From Caenorhabditis remanei (lineage: Eukaryota; Nematoda; Chromadorea; Rhabditida; Rhabditidae), in the NCBI RefSeq assembly GCF_010183535.1, contig NC_071331.1, positions 10,354,001 through 10,418,000 on the forward strand: a stretch of 64,000 nucleotides of DNA, given 5' to 3'. Both the position numbers and the translations under genes were made by a program. The notes under the pieces are model-generated. The model saw only the letters and a program-made list of their open reading frames with translations, searched no databases and was not told the origin of the DNA. This document shows positions 59,267 through 64,000 of this stretch, in pieces. The stretch's first letter is position 1; every line of letters begins with the position of its first letter.

Positions 59267-61411
59267 TTACTTAGATTTGTTGGATTTTGTGCCACGGAAG
59301 AATTTTCTCACCGGCTTGGCACCTGCTGGGTAGTTCTCTTTATTTCTGTAGTACTCTTTGGCTGGACAGCCGCCCATGTGGTGGAGACCATCACAGTATC
59401 CGCAGCGGAGTTGAGCAGTACATTCTTTGATGCCATGCTTTTTAGCACAAATTGGACACAATCTCTTTTTCTTGCACTGACGTCTGAATTCGGCACTAGA
59501 TAGTGTGCATCTGATCTCGTGGTGTTTACCGTAGCACACCCGGCACTTTGACTTTTCGGCTTTGCAGTATGGAAAAGTGCGGTGAATGATGTTCAGGTTA
59601 GCACCTTTCGCTCCTGGAGCGTAGTAACCTTCCAATCGGAGGTTGGTAGCCGGGTCAATGAATTCGGCGGGATGATCACTTGGAATATACGTCAATGTGC
59701 ATGGTTTCTTGTGCAGTGAGTTTGGAGAGATTTGAGCGGTCGGTGTCAAAACCGAGTTCAGGTTCGCATTTGCAGAGTTTACTGACGCATAGGACGGCGG
59801 GAGTTCATTCAGTGGTTGCTGACCGATTTGACTCTTGTAGATTTGATCCATGACTAGTGTCTCAATATCTCTACAGACGCGGTCAATGACCATTGTATGA
59901 GTGAGTGAATCGCCAATTTTGACACTGTATTTAGCCAGACTCTTTCTCAAGTCTTCTGGAAGTTTTCGGGCTACCTCCCAAATAGTCCAATAGTCATCGG
60001 CGGGAACTCCTCTGTCTGTCATTTGTTGAAGTACAACTGATATAGCAACCACATCCAGGCGCATGGCTTCTGGATCTGATTGATGGAATGGCAATTGCTG
60101 TAGCTTTTGCATTAGATTATGCTTGCTGTCGACTTTGCCGTAAACTCTGTTCAATGAAACGAATGTTGTTGCAATGGCAATAACTGACTCCTTTGCTCGG
60201 GATATGCATTGCTGTGCTTCTCCCTTGATATGGGCTCGCAGCACTGCGTATTTTCCTTCTGGGCTCAATGCTTCTGAGGACATGACAAATTTATTAAACA
60301 TTCTTTCGAAGAGTTCTAAGTCACCATTTTCATCGAACGTTGGCAAGAGATCAATCAAAGCGTCTAGTTGTAGACCTTCGTTTTGTGGTCTTGGGCTTCG
60401 ACTTCGGCTCTCTGCGCATTGGCGGCGGGAACGCTTTGTACGAGGCGGTGTGGAGCCCAGTGATTCCGTTTCGGATTCAGACGTATCTCCTTGCTCATAT
60501 CTCTTAGCGTTACTCGACTCAGAAATCACCGAACTCTTTGCGTGTGATCTTTTAGTTATTCGTGATCTGATGAACTCAGCTCTGTCAGAAGTTGGAACGT
60601 TTCTTTCTAGAGCCACTTGTGCTTCAATGTTAGCATTCGTTGTATTTTTGAATGCAATTGTATGATGCTTTGCAGCTTCCATAAAAGACAGATCGGTTGC
60701 TGTAGATGACGTGACTGGATAATCTGAGCGTGATGGAGAACGTATGTATAAGTTTTTCGAGCCTGCTCCCGTAGGTGTTGGCTCTTTGTGAGTGCGAACT
60801 GTGTTCGACTCGTTGGAACTGTTTCTATCATCGGCGGGATTAACGTCAGTTGAGATGTCATCAGCAACTCTGAAGCTGTGCTGGAAGCCGCTTAGCGGTT
60901 GGCCGCGGTTAGCCAACGCTTCGATCATGTTTTCGATGCATGTATTGATTTTGATTAGAATCTGATCAGCACCGCTTTCCATGAAAACGTTGGTAACGTC
61001 ACGGAGATGTGTTTCTCTGTCCGCAGAGTTTAGAATCTCTGGCATTTGGAACTGTTCGTAGATATACATGTCAAGTGTCTCGATCCGAGATGCCGTGTCC
61101 TTCATGTCGAAGGCAAGTGTGGCTGCGGATGAGAGCATTTCTTGATCAATGTATTCAAGGATCTTATTGTTGGGATCACACAAGAGTTTCAAGGATGCTT
61201 CCGACTCCACCAGGAGTTCTTCGGCTTTCTTTACTGTTCTTGTGATCGCCGTTTTGATTTGCCCGGCAATCAATTGCGTGAGCGTATTTGATTGTAATTT
61301 TGAGCGGGACTTTGCTCGAATACGAGGCTTTTTCGGCTCCGAGAGAGCCGAGAGAGCCTGAGGACTTCTGTTTGATGGAGATGTCGAGCGGCGAGAGCGA
61401 CTGGACATCAT
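59267..61411 (-). CDS. Retroelement Gag polyprotein, BEL/Pao-like (714 aa)
   Basis: Single open frame with a Ser/Arg-rich N-terminus (MMSSRSRRSTSPSNRSP). The middle helical region (LELFERMFNKFV, YAVLRAHIKGEAQQCI, LQQLPFHQSDPEAMR) is typical of the capsid-like DUF1759 domain of BEL/Pao elements. Three zinc knuckles of spacing C-x2-C-x3-H-x4-C lie near the C-terminus (CRVCYGKHHEIRC, CPICAKKHGIKEC, CGYCDGLHHMGGC). Such proteins package element RNA into particles. Start: the frame continues upstream to a TTTTCAG acceptor at 61454, so a spliced leader exon is possible; the first ATG is at 61411. No frameshift or internal stop, so it may still be expressed. No pol ORF follows, making this a gag-only or non-autonomous copy. 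It contains five CGGCGGGA sites. Confidence 0.82.
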   Translation of the reverse strand: MMSSRSRRSTSPSNRSPQALSALSEPKKPRIRAKSRSKLQSNTLTQLIAGQIKTAITRTVKKAEELLVESEASLKLLCDPNNKILEYIDQEMLSSAATLAFDMKDTASRIETLDMYIYEQFQMPEILNSADRETHLRDVTNVFMESGADQILIKINTCIENMIEALANRGQPLSGFQHSFRVADDISTDVNPADDRNSSNESNTVRTHKEPTPTGAGSKNLYIRSPSRSDYPVTSSTATDLSFMEAAKHHTIAFKNTTNANIEAQVALERNVPTSDRAEFIRSRITKRSHAKSSVISESSNAKRYEQGDTSESETESLGSTPPRTKRSRRQCAESRSRSPRPQNEGLQLDALIDLLPTFDENGDLELFERMFNKFVMSSEALSPEGKYAVLRAHIKGEAQQCISRAKESVIAIATTFVSLNRVYGKVDSKHNLMQKLQQLPFHQSDPEAMRLDVVAISVVLQQMTDRGVPADDYWTIWEVARKLPEDLRKSLAKYSVKIGDSLTHTMVIDRVCRDIETLVMDQIYKSQIGQQPLNELPPSYASVNSANANLNSVLTPTAQISPNSLHKKPCTLTYIPSDHPAEFIDPATNLRLEGYYAPGAKGANLNIIHRTFPYCKAEKSKCRVCYGKHHEIRCTLSSAEFRRQCKKKRLCPICAKKHGIKECTAQLRCGYCDGLHHMGGCPAKEYYRNKENYPAGAKPVRKFFRGTKSNKSK

Positions 61412-61747
61412 TGGAGAGGGTGAGAGCTTGTCAGAGACAACGAAACCAGTCAACTGAAAATGAAATGAATGATTTTTTGAAGGATTGATGTTAACCTTCG
61501 TGGAATCGTCGTATTGACATGAGATGAGTACAAGAGGATTCCTCTTGATGCACTGTAATTCTCAATAATGTTATATCCGGAACTATACACTACTAGATGC
61601 ATGTAGGTGAACTTGAGAGTTCACCGGATCTAGTCTGGTGTGTGAGTTCGCGGATGTTGTAGGGGCTACTTTCCAGATAACTACGTATTCCTGTGGTGAC
61701 AGGTCAATAGCTGTGCGCGGTCAGTAGGAGTGTTACGAATGCTTTTT

Positions 61748-61925
61748 ATAGATACGCATGCATCTCTAAGATTACCGGTTTCTGGTAATCCGCCTGATAT
61801 AATCCCATATCAGAAGGGTTTTTTATAGACGCTCTGGGAGTTCGTCTCTAAGATTACCGGTTTCTGGTAATCCGCCTGATATCGTTAGATATCAGTGATT
61901 TTTATACATACGAGTGTGCATGTCT
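61748..61925. repeat. Tandem hairpin repeat, about 77-bp unit
   Basis: Two full units share TTTTTATAGA, CTCTAAGATTACCGG, TTTCTGGTAATCCGCCTGAT and an ATATC/GATAT hairpin. ATTACC-gGTTTCT-GGTAAT forms a stem-loop. A third, diverged unit begins TTTTTATACATACG. Confidence 0.75.
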
Positions 61926-62027
61926 TGGGTTATTGACGTCGTAACCCGAGTGGTCCAGAAGTCGGACATGTACTCTACAGTACCCTATGTGTAGGGGAAA
62001 AGGTCGACCGTGGTCCTTTTCTGATTA

Positions 62028-62094
62028 CTACGTACAGCCGTATGGTCGCAGCTTCGATGAAATCGACATAACCTGGCCTGGTTATGGTACGTAG
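62028..62094. repeat. Multi-branch palindromic structure
   Basis: An outer 8-bp stem CTACGTAC / GTACGTAG encloses hairpins TCGAT-gaa-ATCGA and CATAACC-tggcct-GGTTATG. Just upstream, AAAAGG..GACC-gt-GGTC-CTTTT (about 61998-62020) is another hairpin. Confidence 0.6.
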
Positions 62095-64000
62095 GTCAAA
62101 CTGACGTGAGCAGTAACATACTTTGGTGTGCTACCGTTCCAGATCAAAGGACACGAACACGATTCGGATCACTCTAGCAATGTAGAAGTGATGCATTTGA
62201 ATCGTTCGTTTGTCACTTTGACTTTTGCAGTTAGGAATATCGATTACCATTCGAGAGAAGTTGCAGTCATATAGATCACGCATTACATGGATTTGTTGAA
62301 TCCTCTCTTCGAGATTGATTTCAATCCACTCGTTTAGATGCACATATAGTACGGGAAAGAGCAATGGATGTGTGTGCCAGTGTGGCTATCACTCTGCTCG
62401 TGATTCGCATTTGTACTTGTATGTTTATGCATGATTTTCCAGACTGCGCGTTCTCACAAACGTATTCGATATTAATCGATACGGATATGATAGTAGAACG
62501 TGATAAAAACGCCGCCCTGTCGGTGGCCTTGGCCATATTCTATCTCGCTGTAGTGCGATATTCAATGGACTTGTATCAAGTTCTCTGGCTGCCAACCAGA
62601 GGCTCGATTCGTGAAATATCGCTGCCAACTTCTCACTCTATAGGGTCCGCTGCGTACCAGAAAGCGCTTTCCGGCACAGACAACCTTCTTCTGCTTTCAA
62701 TCTGTAACTGCCACTTATAGACATCTTTCAGCCGTCAAAGACTGTGGTGCAGGGAATATAGAGTGATAGGTCGGGTCTTCGAGGGTTGGCGGCCCTCTCC
62801 GATACAACAGTGTCATTGATACAACACGGATTCGGTTGCCGACAGCGCCATAGTTTATGATTTCTAAGATCCGATCAGTATTGTCAATTGTAGACGAATC
62901 TACAACCTAACTTTTGGAATACATATCACCTCTTCGGAAGGGGATGCCTTTCCGTATGAAGAGGGTTTCTTTTTTTGCATGATCGATTGAGGGCTTACTC
63001 GCGCTGTCAGCACATGACAGTGAATTACTTGGACAATCGATACAATGCTAGTAGTTTAGATGTTAAACTACCATTATTGAAAACTTTTCGAAAAGCAGAG
63101 CTCTTCTAGAGTTGGATAGGGTCTTATAAATTCTAGTGTGTTAGAATTTTTCGTATTGGAGACATGTGCTTGGCAACTTTTCGCACAGCTGAAACAACGG
63201 CGGGATGTTACGTCTGATGTCTCTGTGTGTTCCGAAGTAGTTCATGATGTTATTTGAACGCCTACTTCTCGGAACATTATATTTTCAGAAGCTTACACCT
63301 CTGAACAGGATCTGTTGGGAGTTCAACAAATGCAATTCGCTCATCGGCGGGACTTCTGTACTCGGGAATCTGTTATAATGAGTTATCATTATGTGATTCC
63401 GTTTTGAGTATTGTAATTTTTTCGGATTCTAGAGCTTCTGCTCTTGTGTCATTATTTTTCAGAGACAGATCAAGTGACTGTTTGTCACGAATTCTGCTCT
63501 TCTGATGTAATGTAGTCTGTTAGAGTAAAGTATATTACTCGTGTATAGACTGTGGTTGTGAAACCATTGGTAGGCGTTTGTGAATCTAATGATTTGATTC
63601 GAATTACACGCTTTTATAACCAACGGCGGGACAAACAGATTATTTTTTATCTGATTGTTTGTATAATTTACTGAATGTGGGACGTACCCTGTACTCAGTA
63701 TCATTTTGCGCTCGAACTTATTCTTGCGTCTTGTTTTTCCAAGTGTTGGGACGTACCCGTGACACCCAGATTTTAGTTGAAAATTTATAAGGGTTTATCA
63801 TCCCCTTGGTGTTTGAGTGCTTTTTAAGCAGCTCAGAAGTTGTGGCTAAAGTGCCTAGTTTTTTGTGCTCGAAAAGATCGTCTCGGGCTGCTCTCATTAT
63901 CATCTCATATCAATACGGACTCTCCACATGAAGGTCTTTTGGAAGCAAGTATGTTTAGAGTAGAATGACTCATTTAGGTTTCAAAAAAGAAAGAACAGAT

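Larger units (their letters stand above)
54825..63631. other. Compositionally distinct segment marked by repeated CGGCGGGA
   Basis: From about 54.55 kb to the right edge the DNA is richer in GC, has few introns or Ruby cores, and carries the exact 8-mer CGGCGGGA, always on the plus strand, starting at 54825, 54838, 55003, 55533, 57006, 57256, 57858, 58440, 59118, 59665, 59795, 59998, 60423, 60832, 63198, 63345 and 63624; 55419 is one base off. It probably belongs to one large retroelement-related insertion that may leave the window; I could not find paired LTRs. Confidence 0.6.
61454..64000. other. Upstream region of the Gag ORF, no gene recognised
   Basis: It would hold the 5' untranslated region and perhaps a 5' LTR beyond the edge. 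A 118-codon plus-strand ORF at 62364-62720 has no recognisable family. Other marks: GGGACGTACCC at 63679 and 63748, and a hairpin GTTCCGAAGTAG / CTACTTCTCGGAAC at about 63229-63275. Confidence 0.45.

Overview
The window looks like a Caenorhabditis-type nematode chromosome, probably an Elegans-group species. Introns are short and GT-AG with TTTTCAG-like acceptors, acceptors lie a few bases before start codons as in SL trans-splicing, DNA is AT-rich, and the families are nematode ones (p190-type RhoGAP, serpentine receptor, UNC-93-like transporter, MIG-18-like secreted protein). The species cannot be named from sequence alone.

Layout. 1-3.1 kb: 5' part of a minus-strand p190 RhoGAP-like gene leaving the left edge. 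3.1-14.2 kb: gene-poor DNA with a decayed coiled-coil gene, foldback repeats and a three-copy local duplication. 14.3-16.4 kb: plus-strand 7TM receptor gene in eight exons. 16.6-24.3 kb: local duplications, a tandem repeat family carrying small-RNA promoters, a 5'-truncated LINE and a palindromic MITE. 24.9-30.6 kb and 31.1-36.1 kb: two plus-strand genes for secreted proteins whose long introns are mostly foldback elements. 37.0-49.6 kb: a 12.6-kb satellite of about 197 copies of a 64-bp unit. 50.2-52.1 kb: a complete minus-strand UNC-93-like transporter gene with similar introns. 52.1-54.5 kb: gene-free. 54.6-64 kb: a different composition, with a retroelement Gag ORF (no pol seen), many hairpins, B-box-like repeats in inverted arrays, and an 8-mer (CGGCGGGA) repeated at least 17 times in one orientation.

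The main hidden system is a piRNA (21U-RNA) gene cluster. I count 33 exact copies of the Ruby core CTGTTTCA (either strand) in the first 54 kb, against roughly one to two expected by hand calculation. All are intronic or intergenic. In 21 of 33 a YRNT start signal places its T 38-40 nt downstream of the core, several-fold above chance. One group sits in the 17.9-20.5 kb tandem repeat, where the promoter is duplicated but the predicted 21-nt product differs between copies. Exon models were built by hand and checked for phase; each complete gene closes in frame.
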